From an uncultured Aurantimonas sp. (lineage in GTDB: Bacteria; Pseudomonadota; Alphaproteobacteria; Rhizobiales; Rhizobiaceae): a stretch of DNA of 64,000 bases. A program made the position numbers and the translations under genes. The notes beneath the pieces are model-generated. The model searched no databases. It was given only the letters and a program-made list of their open reading frames with translations, and was not told where the DNA came from. The DNA is taken from contig CANKZU010000008.1 in assembly GCA_947488615.1 (NCBI GenBank), forward strand, positions 100,383-164,382, in the 5' to 3' direction. Below, one piece after another: positions 18,234 through 26,634 of this stretch. Numbering within the stretch: the stretch's first letter is position 1; each line of letters begins with the position of its first letter.

Positions 18234-18259
18234 CGCGATATCGTCTCCTGATCCTACAT

Positions 18260-18311
18260 TTGACATTTTTTCTAACAGTGTTCAATTTTATCAGCAATAC
18301 ACGATGAGGAG
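18260..18311 (+). promoter_or_regulatory. Divergent promoter/operator region between the tetR-type gene and the HpaB/AbfD-like operon
   Basis: A perfect -35 hexamer TTGACA (18260-18265) is followed, 17-20 bases on, by the AT-rich CAATTTTAT (18283-18291), a poor -10. Inside the spacer lies an odd-centred inverted repeat, AACAGTGTT (18274-18282), that could be the TetR-type operator. GAGGAG (18306-18311) is the ribosome-binding site of the following gene. The operator call is inference from position and symmetry. Confidence 0.45.
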
Positions 18312-18318
18312 ATCCGCC

Positions 18319-19878
18319 ATGATGATGTCGTCCGCCGAGTTTCGCGAGTCCCTCCGCCGTTACAATCCGCGCGTCTTCGTCAATGGCGAGCGTGTGGCGA
18401 GCGTCGCCGACGCACCATCGCTGCGGCCCGGGATCAATGCCATCGGCGTCACCTACGACATGGCGCTCAAGGAAAAGCATGCGGCGCTGATGACCGCCCG
18501 GCAAGCAACATCCGGCAAGACCGTCAACCGGATGCTGCATATCAACGAGACGTCCACCGACCTGCTCTACAAGCTCGAAGCCGTCCGGCTCGTCTGCCAG
18601 GAATCCGGCTGTGCCCAGCGCTACCTCGTCCATGACGCGCTGAACGGCCTGTGGCAGGCGACCAAGCGGGCCGATGTCGAGCACGGAACGGATTATTTCG
18701 GCCGCTTCCTCGCCTATCTCCATCGCGTCCAGGACGAGGACCTGACGCTTGGCATCGCCATGACCGACGCCAAGGGGGATCGGTCGAAGCGGCCCGGCGA
18801 TCAGGCCAATCCCGACGTCTATGTGCATGTGAAGGAGCGCCGCTCCGACGGCATCGTGATCTCCGGCACCAAGGCGATCGTCACAGGCGCGCCCTACGTC
18901 CATGAATTCCTTGTCATGCCGTGCCGGACGCACCGGCCGGAGGACGCGGCCTGTGCCGTTGCCTGCGCCGTGCCGGTGGACGCGGAAGGCGTCACCATCG
19001 TCGCGCGGCCCGCCGGGCGTCCCGGCGAGGCGGCGGCGAAATTTTCCGGCACCTATGGCCAATCCACCGGCGTCGTCATCTTCGAGGACGTGTTCGTGCC
19101 GCACGAGCGCGTGTTCATGGACGGCGAAACCGTCGAGGCCGGTTATCTCACCACCTCCTACGCCACCCATCACCGGCATTCCTGCATCGGCGCGCGGGCC
19201 GGCTTCGGCGACCTCCTGATCGGCGCCGGCGCCCTGATGACCGAGGAGAACGGCCTCGACCCGGACAAGCACGGACATATCCGCGAGGCCATGGTCGAGC
19301 TCATCACCATCACCGAGAGCTTCTATGCCTGCGGCGTCGCCGCCTCGGTCTATGGCGTCAAGGACGGCTCCGGCAACATCATGCCCGACCCGATGTTCTC
19401 CAATGTCGGCAAGCTGCTACTGGCGACCAAGATCTACGACATGCACCGCGTCGCCCATTACGTTTCCGGCGGGTTGATCGTCGCCTTGCCCGGTCCGGAC
19501 GAAGATCACAATCCGGAGACCAAGGCCTCGCTCTCGGCTGTCCTCGCCGGCCGGCCGGACATTCCGGCCGAACAGCGGCTGGAGGTCGCGCGGCTGATCG
19601 AGGATCTGACCGCCTCGCATCAGGGCGGCTGGTACTCGGTCATCTCGCTGCATGGCGGCGGCTCGCCGGAAGCCATGAAGCGCGAGATCTGGCGCAACTA
19701 TCCGGTGCTGGAAAAGGTCGAACTGGTGGAGCGGCTGCTCGGCCGCGGCGTTCTCGACGAGGGCCAGCGGGTGTCGAAGCAGCCCGGCCGTTGCTGCGCC
19801 ACCGGCTGCGAGGTGCCCGAACCGCCGACGGTCGCCCGCACCAAAAGCAGCATTTCCGTACCGGGCGCCGCCGAGTAG
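18319..19878 (+). CDS. HpaB/4-hydroxybutyryl-CoA dehydratase (AbfD) superfamily protein with altered cluster ligands
   Basis: The 519-residue flavoprotein-fold protein has the acyl-CoA-dehydrogenase-like core shared by 4-hydroxyphenylacetate 3-hydroxylase (HpaB) and 4-hydroxybutyryl-CoA dehydratase (AbfD). It resembles AbfD more closely (AMTDAKGDRSKRP, HHRHSCIGARAGFGDLLIGA). AbfD binds a 4Fe-4S cluster with three Cys and one His (C99, C103, C299, H292 in the clostridial enzyme). By eye these align to C98, Y102, A292 and H285, so two ligands are gone, and the second is Tyr as in HpaB. It should therefore not be called a dehydratase. GAGGAG 7 bases upstream supports the start, where three ATG codons stand in a row. 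A PrpE-like gene follows by 69 bases. The substrate is probably a CoA ester. Confidence 0.85.
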   Translation: MMMSSAEFRESLRRYNPRVFVNGERVASVADAPSLRPGINAIGVTYDMALKEKHAALMTARQATSGKTVNRMLHINETSTDLLYKLEAVRLVCQESGCAQRYLVHDALNGLWQATKRADVEHGTDYFGRFLAYLHRVQDEDLTLGIAMTDAKGDRSKRPGDQANPDVYVHVKERRSDGIVISGTKAIVTGAPYVHEFLVMPCRTHRPEDAACAVACAVPVDAEGVTIVARPAGRPGEAAAKFSGTYGQSTGVVIFEDVFVPHERVFMDGETVEAGYLTTSYATHHRHSCIGARAGFGDLLIGAGALMTEENGLDPDKHGHIREAMVELITITESFYACGVAASVYGVKDGSGNIMPDPMFSNVGKLLLATKIYDMHRVAHYVSGGLIVALPGPDEDHNPETKASLSAVLAGRPDIPAEQRLEVARLIEDLTASHQGGWYSVISLHGGGSPEAMKREIWRNYPVLEKVELVERLLGRGVLDEGQRVSKQPGRCCATGCEVPEPPTVARTKSSISVPGAAE

Positions 19879-19947
19879 ACTGCCGCCCGACAGACAGCGT
19901 GAACCGAGGCGGCAAGGGCGGCCGTCACACGATCGGGAGAGACAGTC

Positions 19948-21846
19948 ATGGCGAGCCGCTACCACGAGGTGTACGAGTCCTGGCGCAACGATCCGGACGG
20001 TTTCTGGATGAAGGCCGCGCGGGATCTGGCCTGGACGAAGGCGCCGACCCGCGCGCTCGACGCCCAGGCCGGGGTCTATGGCCGCTGGTTTCCCGACGGC
20101 GAATGCAACACCTGCCACAACGCCTTGGACCGCCACGTGGAGGCGGGCCGCGGCGACCAGGCGGCGGTGATCTACGACAGCCCGGTCACCGGAACGAAGC
20201 GGCATGTCACCTATGCCGATCTTCTGGGGCAGGTGAAGGCGCTGGCGGCGAGCCTGACCGATCTCGGCGTCGAAAAGGGCGACCGGGTGATCATCTACAT
20301 GCCGATGATCCCGGAAACGATCGTCGCCATGCTGGCCTGCGCCCGGCTCGGCGCGATCCATTCGGTGGTGTTCGGCGGCTTCGCGGCGCGCGAACTCGCC
20401 ACTCGCCTCGACGACGCCACGCCTAAGCTGATCCTGTCGGCCTCCTGCGGCATCGAGCCGACGCGGCAGGTCGAATACAAGCCGCTGCTCGACAAGGCGA
20501 TCGAACTGGCGACGCACAAGCCGCAAGCAACGATCGTCCTGCAGCGGCCCGAACGCGAATGCACGATGATCGAGGGCCGCGACCACGACTGGGCCGCCTC
20601 GCGCGACAAGGCATTCGCCGAGATCGAGGCGGGCCGCGACGTGCCCTGCGTTCCCGTCAAGGCGACCGATCCGCTCTATATCCTCTACACGTCCGGCACG
20701 ACCGGAAAGCCGAAGGGCGTCGTCCGCGACAATGGCGGCCACATGGTCGCGCTCCACTGGTCGATGGACGCGATCTTCGGCACCGAGGCCGGCGACGTGT
20801 TCTGGGCTGCCTCGGACGTCGGCTGGGTCGTCGGCCATTCCTACATCGTTTACGCGCCGCTCCTGAAGGGCTGCACGACGGTTCTCTACGAGGGCAAGCC
20901 GATCGGCACGCCCGACGCCGGCGCCTTCTGGCGGGTCGTCGCCGAGCACGGGGTCAAGATACTGTTTACCGCGCCGACGGCGATCCGCGGCATCCGCAAG
21001 GAAGACCCCGACGGGGCGCTGGCCGCGCAATATGATCTGTCGCAATTCGAGGCGCTGTTCCTGGCCGGCGAGCGCGCCGACCCGGATACGCTGATCTGGG
21101 CGGAAAAGACGCTGGACCGCCCGGTGATCGACCATTGGTGGCAGACCGAATCCGGCTGGCCGATCGCCGCCAATCCCAAGGGCCTCGGCCTGCTGCCGAT
21201 CAAGCGCGGCAGCCCCGGCGTCGCCATGCCCGGCTACGAAATCCATGTGCTCGACGAGGCCGGCAAGGAGACTGCGCCGACCGAAATGGGCGCCATCGCG
21301 CTGAAACTGCCACTGCCACCGGGCGCACTGCCGACACTGTGGAACGCCGAGGATCGCTTTCGCGACGGCTATCTGTCGGCCTTTCCGGGCTATTACTCGA
21401 CGTCAGACGGCGGGTTCATTGACGAGGAAGGCTATCTCTACGTCATGGGCCGCACCGACGACGTGATCAACGTCGCCGGCCATCGCCTGTCGACCGGCGA
21501 GATGGAGGAGGCGGTCGCCGGCCATCCGGCGGTTGCCGAATGCGCCGTCATCGGCATGCGCGACGAACTGAAGGGGGAGCTTCCCTGCGGCTTCGTCGTT
21601 CTCAAGACGGCCAACGGCCAGGATCGCGCCGAGATCGAGCGCGAACTCGTCGCCATCGTGCGCGATCGCATCGGCCCGGTCGCCGCCTTCAAGCGTGTCG
21701 TCGTCGTCGACAAGCTGCCGAAGACGCGCTCCGGCAAGGTGCTGCGCCGCACGATGAAGGCGATCGTCGACCACGAGCCCTTCGACATGCCGGCGACGAT
21801 CGAGGATGCCAGCGCCATCGACGACGTCAAGCGCGCCGTCGGGTGA
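19948..21846 (+). CDS. PrpE-like short-chain acyl-CoA synthetase
   Basis: This 632-residue enzyme is an AMP-forming acyl-CoA synthetase closest in layout to propionyl-CoA synthetase PrpE and acetyl-CoA synthetase. Motifs seen are the ATP loop YTSGTTGKPKGVV (about residue 247), the adenine motif DHWWQTESGWPIAANPKG (the WWQTE signature of acetate/propionate enzymes), the hinge YLYVMGRTDDVINVAGHRLS and the catalytic Lys in PKTRSGKVLRR near the C terminus. It follows the HpaB/AbfD-like gene in what looks like one operon under the divergent TetR regulator. It would activate a C3-C4 acid, possibly hydroxylated, for that enzyme; the actual substrate is unknown. Confidence 0.9.
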   Translation: MASRYHEVYESWRNDPDGFWMKAARDLAWTKAPTRALDAQAGVYGRWFPDGECNTCHNALDRHVEAGRGDQAAVIYDSPVTGTKRHVTYADLLGQVKALAASLTDLGVEKGDRVIIYMPMIPETIVAMLACARLGAIHSVVFGGFAARELATRLDDATPKLILSASCGIEPTRQVEYKPLLDKAIELATHKPQATIVLQRPERECTMIEGRDHDWAASRDKAFAEIEAGRDVPCVPVKATDPLYILYTSGTTGKPKGVVRDNGGHMVALHWSMDAIFGTEAGDVFWAASDVGWVVGHSYIVYAPLLKGCTTVLYEGKPIGTPDAGAFWRVVAEHGVKILFTAPTAIRGIRKEDPDGALAAQYDLSQFEALFLAGERADPDTLIWAEKTLDRPVIDHWWQTESGWPIAANPKGLGLLPIKRGSPGVAMPGYEIHVLDEAGKETAPTEMGAIALKLPLPPGALPTLWNAEDRFRDGYLSAFPGYYSTSDGGFIDEEGYLYVMGRTDDVINVAGHRLSTGEMEEAVAGHPAVAECAVIGMRDELKGELPCGFVVLKTANGQDRAEIERELVAIVRDRIGPVAAFKRVVVVDKLPKTRSGKVLRRTMKAIVDHEPFDMPATIEDASAIDDVKRAVG

Positions 21847-21875
21847 GGGATCTGCCGGCCCCGAACAAGCGGCGG

Positions 21876-21933
21876 ACCTTGCAAGGTCTCGCAACTGTAT
21901 ATACTTTCTTGATATGAATATATAGCGCGGAGG
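21876..21933 (+). promoter_or_regulatory. vapBC promoter/operator with two palindromes
   Basis: Upstream of the antitoxin start there is a perfect 12-bp palindrome ACCTTGCAAGGT (21876-21887), then GTATATAC (21897-21904, 8-bp palindrome) and a second TATATA (21919-21924), in an AT-rich patch unlike the flanks. GGAGG (21929-21933) is the ribosome-binding site. Such paired palindromes are the usual place where VapB or VapBC represses its own promoter. Confidence 0.6.
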
Positions 21934-21940
21934 TCTGATC

Positions 21941-22189
21941 ATGGCGCTTTACATTCGCGACCCTGAAGTCGATGAACTCGCCAGGAAGCTTCGTGCCGCG
22001 ACCGGAGCCAAGAGCAAGACGGACGCCGTCCGGCGGGCGCTGCGGAACGAGTTGCGCCGGGCGCGCCGTCCCGCGCGGTTCGATGATCGGAACGCCAAAG
22101 TGATGGCGATGGCCGACGCCCTCGGCTCGTCGCAAACGCCTCCCTTCGACATGAAGACCTTCACCGACGCGATGTGGGACGGCGCCTGA
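21941..22189 (+). CDS. vapB: VapB-type antitoxin (PSK/Rv0623 family)
   Basis: The 82-residue protein begins with the N-terminal DNA-binding segment typical of this antitoxin group, ALYIRDPEVDELARKL followed by TGAKSKTDAVRRALRNEL, a ribbon-helix-helix-like module. The C-terminal part (about 50-82, ending FTDAMWDGA) would wrap around the toxin. GGAGG lies 7 bases before the ATG. The stop overlaps the toxin start as TGATG. It should neutralise the adjacent PIN toxin and autoregulate through the palindromes just upstream. Confidence 0.9.
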   Translation: MALYIRDPEVDELARKLRAATGAKSKTDAVRRALRNELRRARRPARFDDRNAKVMAMADALGSSQTPPFDMKTFTDAMWDGA

Positions 22190-22608
22190 TGATGATCGAC
22201 GCCTCGGCGATCGTGGCGATTCTCAACCGCGAGCCCGACGCGGAGAGATTGAAGCGCGCGATCGAAGAGGCGGACTCGCCCCTGTACACCTCGCCCCTTG
22301 CGCTGTTCGAGGCGACGCTCGGCCTTGCCCGCGCCAAATGCGATCCGCGCCGCCGCCCGACGGCGGAAGAGATCGCCGCGGCGGACATCGTCGTGCTGGA
22401 ATTCGCCAAAGCCAACGCGTTGGAAATCGTGACCGTCGGCCCGCGAACGGCGGCTGGCGCCCTGCGAGCGGCTGCGACCTACGGCAAGATCGTCGGCCAT
22501 CCGGCGGATCTGAATTTCGGCGACTGCTTCATCTATGCCAGCGCGAAGGAAATCGGCACGCGCCTTCTCTACACCGGCAACGACTTCGCGAAGACCGACC
22601 TTGCCTGA
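22189..22608 (+). CDS. vapC: VapC-type PIN domain ribonuclease toxin
   Basis: The 139-residue PIN protein keeps all four acidic metal-binding residues: D4 (MMIDASAIVAIL), E41 (ALFEATLGLA), D112 (NFGDCFIYASAK) and D132 (LYTGNDFAKTDL). It should therefore be an active Mg-dependent endoribonuclease, in this family usually cutting tRNA or rRNA. The start overlaps the antitoxin stop, giving coupled translation. A second ATG follows immediately at 22192. The pair sits between a PrpE-like gene and argB and is probably an independent module. Confidence 0.93.
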   Translation: MMIDASAIVAILNREPDAERLKRAIEEADSPLYTSPLALFEATLGLARAKCDPRRRPTAEEIAAADIVVLEFAKANALEIVTVGPRTAAGALRAAATYGKIVGHPADLNFGDCFIYASAKEIGTRLLYTGNDFAKTDLA

Positions 22609-22708
22609 TACTCGCCGAAGGCACCGCCGTCCGTCCACGGTTTCTCTTCGCGCCGTTTCCGGCTAGAAGCCCGGCGCAACCCATCCGAACGGGTTCGGGA
22701 GACCGCCG

Positions 22709-23611
22709 ATGAGCGATACTGATCTGCCCCAGGACAATGGCGAGACCCAGGCGCGCCTGCTCGCCCAGGCCCTGCCCTTCATGCAGGCCTACGAAAACAA
22801 GACCGTCGTGGTGAAATATGGCGGCCACGCCATGGGCGATCCCGAGCTCGGCCAGGCGTTTGCCCGCGACATCGCGCTGCTCAAGCAGTCCGGCGTCAAC
22901 CCGATCGTCGTCCATGGCGGCGGCCCGCAGATCGGCCGGATGCTCTCCCAGATGGGCATCGAATCGCGTTTCGAGGGCGGCCTTCGCGTCACCGACGAGG
23001 AGACGGTGAAGATCGTCGAGATGGTCCTCGCCGGCTCGATCAACAAGGAGATCGTCGCCCTGATCAACGCCGAGGGCGAATGGGCGATTGGCCTGTGCGG
23101 CAAGGACGGCAACATGGTCTTTGCCGAAAAGGCCCGTAAGACCGTCGTCGATCCCGACTCGAACATCGAGCGGGTGCTCGATCTCGGCTTTGTCGGCGAA
23201 CCGGTCGAGGTCGACCGCACGCTGCTCGACCTCTTGGCCCGCTCCGAAATGATCCCGGTCATCGCGCCGGTCGCCCCCGGCCGCGACGGCGCCACCTACA
23301 ACATCAACGCCGACACCTTCGCCGGCGCCATCGCCGGCGCGCTGGAGGCCTCGCGCCTGTTGTTCCTCACCGACGTCCCCGGCGTCCTCGACAAATCCGG
23401 TCAGCTCATCAAGGAGCTGTCGGTGGCGGAAGCGAAGAATTTGATCCGCGACGGCACCATTTCCGGCGGCATGATCCCTAAGGTCGAGACCTGTATCGAG
23501 GCGATCGAGCGCGGCGTCGAGGGCGTCGTCATCCTCAACGGCAAGAAGCGCCACGCCGTCCTGCTGGAGCTGTTGACCGAGCACGGCGCGGGCACCCTGA
23601 TCGTGCGGTGA
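22709..23611 (+). CDS. argB: Acetylglutamate kinase
   Basis: The 300-residue enzyme phosphorylates N-acetylglutamate in arginine synthesis. It has the amino-acid-kinase fold markers [14 protein letters not shown] (phosphate loop, residue about 30), [28 protein letters not shown] and the C-terminal [18 protein letters not shown]. The N-terminal extension before the kinase core (about 25 residues, [20 protein letters not shown]) is the helix that makes arginine-inhibited, hexameric enzymes, so feedback by arginine is likely. GGGAG about 8 bases upstream supports the ATG. In other Hyphomicrobiales argB often follows engB/yihA; here it follows vapBC, which may have inserted. Confidence 0.96.
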   Translation: MSDTDLPQDNGETQARLLAQALPFMQAYENKTVVVKYGGHAMGDPELGQAFARDIALLKQSGVNPIVVHGGGPQIGRMLSQMGIESRFEGGLRVTDEETVKIVEMVLAGSINKEIVALINAEGEWAIGLCGKDGNMVFAEKARKTVVDPDSNIERVLDLGFVGEPVEVDRTLLDLLARSEMIPVIAPVAPGRDGATYNINADTFAGAIAGALEASRLLFLTDVPGVLDKSGQLIKELSVAEAKNLIRDGTISGGMIPKVETCIEAIERGVEGVVILNGKKRHAVLLELLTEHGAGTLIVR

Positions 23612-23865
23612 TCGGTATCCGGCCTGGGTAGGGAATGCCCGGATCAGCACCGCCGCTTTGGTCGCACGCCGGCATGTCCCGAGATGCGAATCCTCGCCAT
23701 ACAAGCACTGGCGTTGTAGACTAACGGTTCAGGCAAACCGGCGGACAACCAAAACCGGGCTGTTCATCCGGTCGCCGATCGACCAGAACGCCGTATCCGC
23801 TTTCGGCCGGCATGGGTCGCGGGCCGGATCGGCGGCAATGTCCACACAGACGAAAAGGAGCCACG

Positions 23866-24009
23866 ATGGCGAGAAAGCCCAATTTCGATTTCGAGCGTCA
23901 GGAACGCGATAAGGCCAAGGCCGCCAAGAAGGCCGCGAAGGCCGAGGCCAAGGCCGCCGCCAAGGAGCAGGCAGCCCCCACCCCACAGGCCCCGGAACCA
24001 CGGGACTGA
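23866..24009 (+). CDS. Small Lys/Ala-rich conserved protein
   Basis: A 47-residue protein starts MARKPNFDFERQERDKAKAA and continues as a run of Lys/Ala heptad-like repeats (KKAAKAEAKAAAKEQ) before a Pro-rich end. It is likely a single charged helix. AAAGGAG 5 bases before the ATG makes it a credible gene although it is short. Near-identical small proteins with the MARKPNFDFER start occur in Hyphomicrobiales genomes, from memory. Its role is unknown. It stands alone in a gap between argB and rsgA. Confidence 0.75.
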   Translation: MARKPNFDFERQERDKAKAAKKAAKAEAKAAAKEQAAPTPQAPEPRD

Positions 24010-24248
24010 TCCTTTCGTCTGCGTATATCGGGGTACAGATCTTCAGGGACGAAGGTCTGCCCATCGCAAGTCGGTTCGGAACGACGCTGAACACCGTCGC
24101 GGGCATGATGGTGTGAGCGGCGGAACGGCCAGCAACCTTCAGGTCGGGATCAACGCACGGTGCAGCTGGAACAGGCGACGCCTTACCCTCCACAGGACTT
24201 GTTTGCTTGGCATTTCGAGATCGGTCGCGGACGCCGTCGGGCAAACCG

Positions 24249-25283
24249 ATGATCGATCCCGTCGCGCCTGTCCGGGACGACCCGCTGTTCGACCTGGGCT
24301 GGTCCGCGTTCTTTTCAGAACAGCTCACATCGGATGACGACGGCCTCCAGCCGGTGCGCGTCGCGAAAATTCATCGCTCGCGCATCAGCGCCATGTCACC
24401 AACCGGTCCTCTCGAGCCGGTGCTGACGGCCGACGTCCCGATCAACCACTTCGCGGTCGGCGACTTCGTGCTGGTCGATCCCGAGACGCTCCTCGTCCGA
24501 CGCCGCCTCGACCGCCGGTCGATCCTCCAGCGCCGGGTGTCGGGCACGCATGTCCCGCAATGTGCCGGCGCCAACATCGACACGCTGTTCATCGTCACCT
24601 CGTGCGACGCCGATTTCAATCCGGCCCGGCTCGAGCGTTATCTGGCCGTCGCCAACCAGGCCGGAACCGAGCCGGTCATCCTGTTGACCAAGGCGGATCT
24701 CGCGACCGATCCGGACGCCTTTCATCGCCAGGCCAGCGCGTTGCAGCGCGGTCTCGACGTCGTGATCGTCAATCCCAAGGCAAGCGAGGCGGCACTTGCG
24801 CTGGCGCCGTGGTGCGCACGCGGACAGACAGTGGCGGTGGTCGGATCGTCGGGTGTCGGCAAGTCGACGCTGGTGAATACGCTGGTCGCGTCGGACGCCG
24901 CGGTGCCGCAGCTGACCGGCGACGTCCGCGAACACGATTCGAAGGGACGGCACACGACCACCGCGCGCTCGCTTCATGCGATCGCGGGCGGCGGCTGGGT
25001 GATCGATACGCCGGGAATCCGGACGCTGCAGGTCAGCGACGTCGCCGACGGTCTCGACCGACTGTTCGCGGAGATCACCGAGCGCGCGCCGCTCTGCCGA
25101 TTTAGCGACTGCACCCATGCGCACGAACCGCAATGCGCCGTTCAGGCCGGCGTCATCGCCGGCGACATCGATCCCGAACGGCTGGCGCGCTGGCGCAAGC
25201 TGAAAGACGAGAACGCCGACAATGACCGGGCCGAGACGGGCTGGGCTGGCCGCTCCGGGGGCGGGCGCAAGAAGCGACGTTGA
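24249..25283 (+). CDS. rsgA: Ribosome small subunit-dependent GTPase A
   Basis: The 344-residue protein is RsgA (YjeQ/EngC), a 30S-subunit maturation GTPase. The GTPase motifs are circularly permuted as expected: G4 (LLTKADL) precedes the Walker loop GSSGVGKSTL, with G2/G3 (GRHTTTAR, IDTPGIR) after it. The C-terminal zinc site reads C-x5-C-x-H-x5-C (CRFSDCTHAHEPQC). An OB-fold precedes (VAKIHRSRISAM, FAVGDFVLVD). Start choice is uncertain: ATG at 24249 is used; a TTG at 24207 is in frame, and neither has a strong ribosome-binding site. It converges with the antidote gene at 25329. Confidence 0.93.
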   Translation: MIDPVAPVRDDPLFDLGWSAFFSEQLTSDDDGLQPVRVAKIHRSRISAMSPTGPLEPVLTADVPINHFAVGDFVLVDPETLLVRRRLDRRSILQRRVSGTHVPQCAGANIDTLFIVTSCDADFNPARLERYLAVANQAGTEPVILLTKADLATDPDAFHRQASALQRGLDVVIVNPKASEAALALAPWCARGQTVAVVGSSGVGKSTLVNTLVASDAAVPQLTGDVREHDSKGRHTTTARSLHAIAGGGWVIDTPGIRTLQVSDVADGLDRLFAEITERAPLCRFSDCTHAHEPQCAVQAGVIAGDIDPERLARWRKLKDENADNDRAETGWAGRSGGGRKKRR

Positions 25284-25328
25284 CCACCGTTAGCGACAGG
25301 TCCGGCCAGCGTCTGCGACGAGCGCGCC

Positions 25329-25604
25329 TCAAACGGAGACGGTCAGCTTCACCCCGAGCGCATTCGTGATCTTGCGGACGGTCTCGTAGCGAAGCTTCGA
25401 ACCGGGGGCGAATGCCTTGTAGAGGCTCTCGCGCCCAAGCCCCGCCTGCTGCGCGATCTGGGTCATGCCTCTGGCCTTGGCGATGTCGCCCAAAGCCGCC
25501 AGAAAAACGTCGGCATCGTCGTCTTCAAGCGCCGCCGCCAAATACTCGGCAATCGATTCCTCGTCGGTCAGATATTTCGAGGCATCGAACTCTGAAAATC
25601 CCAT
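25329..25604 (-). CDS. Addiction-module antidote protein (HI1420-like, HTH), without a toxin gene
   Basis: The 91-residue protein matches the HTH antidote family that accompanies phage-derived Gp49-like/HigB-type toxins. It has the motif SEFDASKYLTDEESIAEYL, then AALGDIAKARGMTQIAQQ and the recognition-helix region GLGRESLYKAFAPGSKLRYET. In that family the toxin gene lies directly upstream. Here the upstream gene, 19 bases away, encodes an EamA exporter, and downstream is convergent rsgA; no toxin-sized frame of the right family is visible. The ATG at 25604 matches family starts; the frame extends 12 codons more. It may have been kept as a DNA-binding regulator. Confidence 0.85.
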   Translation of the reverse strand: MGFSEFDASKYLTDEESIAEYLAAALEDDDADVFLAALGDIAKARGMTQIAQQAGLGRESLYKAFAPGSKLRYETVRKITNALGVKLTVSV

Positions 25605-25623
25605 TCCGTGATTCCCTTTGCCC

Positions 25624-26544
25624 TCAATCCGCCGCCGCAAGCAGTACCACGATCCCCCCGACGATCAGCACGCAGCCGGCGAGTTCCATGCGGGTGATGG
25701 TCTCGCGGAACCAGAACACCGACGAGGCGAAGGTGAAGACCAACTCGATCTGGCCGAGCGCCCGGACATAGGCGACCTTTTCCAGCGTCATCGCCGTGAA
25801 CCAGCCGGCCGAACCGCAAACGCCGACGATCCCGACGAGGAGGGCGGGCCGCCAGGCCCGCGCCACGGCCTTCAACTCGGCGCGGTCCTTGAGCGCCATC
25901 CAGGCCAGCATCGCCAGCGTCTGGATGCCGGTCGCGAAGGCGAGCGTCATCGCGGCCCGCATCAAGACACCGCCATCGCCCAGCGACAGCGACGCCCAGC
26001 GAAAGCAGACCGCCGAGACCCCGAACAGAGCGCCGGAGAGAATGCCGATCCCCGCCTCGCGCGAGACGAGACCGTCGGCGATCGCGCTCCAGCCACGCCG
26101 GCCACCGGCGCCACGCCCGGCGACCGAAATGAGCCCGACTCCGAACACGCCGACCACGATCGCGACGAAGGCCAGCGGCGAGATGGCTTCGCCGAGGATC
26201 AGCAGGCCGAACAGCGCCGCCTGCATCGGCTCGGTCTTGGAATAGGCCGTGCCGACCATGAAATTGCGAAAGGAAAACAGATAGACGAGCAGGAAGGTCG
26301 CGAGGATCTGCGCGATCCCGCCGAAAGCGACGGCAAACAGGAACGTTGCGTTCGGCGACGGAAAGTCCGTACCGAGAAGGGTGCGCAGGGCGAAGACATA
26401 AAGGACGGCGAAGGGAAAGCCGAAGCCGAAGCGCGCGAAGGTCGCGCCGGTCGTGCCCATGCGCCCCTTCAACTGCCGTTGCAGGGCCGAGCGCAGATTT
26501 TGCAGGAAGGCGGCGGTGATGGTAATCGGAATCCAGAGCGGCAC
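25624..26544 (-). CDS. EamA/DMT superfamily transporter
   Basis: A 306-residue inner-membrane protein with about ten hydrophobic segments in two repeats, the EamA arrangement. The first repeat starts PLWIPITITAAFLQNLRSAL; the second starts near GIGILSGALFGVSAVCF after a short Arg/Gly-rich loop (AGRGAGGRRGWS) in the middle. Such proteins export or import small metabolites; the substrate is not predictable. The start is a GTG at 26544 with a weak ribosome-binding site. It is followed at 19 bases by the antidote gene and diverges from the HAD nucleotidase gene. Confidence 0.85.
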   Translation of the reverse strand: MPLWIPITITAAFLQNLRSALQRQLKGRMGTTGATFARFGFGFPFAVLYVFALRTLLGTDFPSPNATFLFAVAFGGIAQILATFLLVYLFSFRNFMVGTAYSKTEPMQAALFGLLILGEAISPLAFVAIVVGVFGVGLISVAGRGAGGRRGWSAIADGLVSREAGIGILSGALFGVSAVCFRWASLSLGDGGVLMRAAMTLAFATGIQTLAMLAWMALKDRAELKAVARAWRPALLVGIVGVCGSAGWFTAMTLEKVAYVRALGQIELVFTFASSVFWFRETITRMELAGCVLIVGGIVVLLAAAD

Positions 26545-26634
26545 AGGCGATCCGTCAGCTTTGTCTCAACGCCCCTCGCTCTCCTATTCGGCGACGCTTG
26601 GCAAGGCGGCCGATTGCTCGAACCTCTGGACATC

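Noticed and set aside
18319..19878. Annotation as 4-hydroxybutyryl-CoA dehydratase
   Set aside because: Two of the four cluster ligands and the catalytic Tyr are replaced at the aligned positions.
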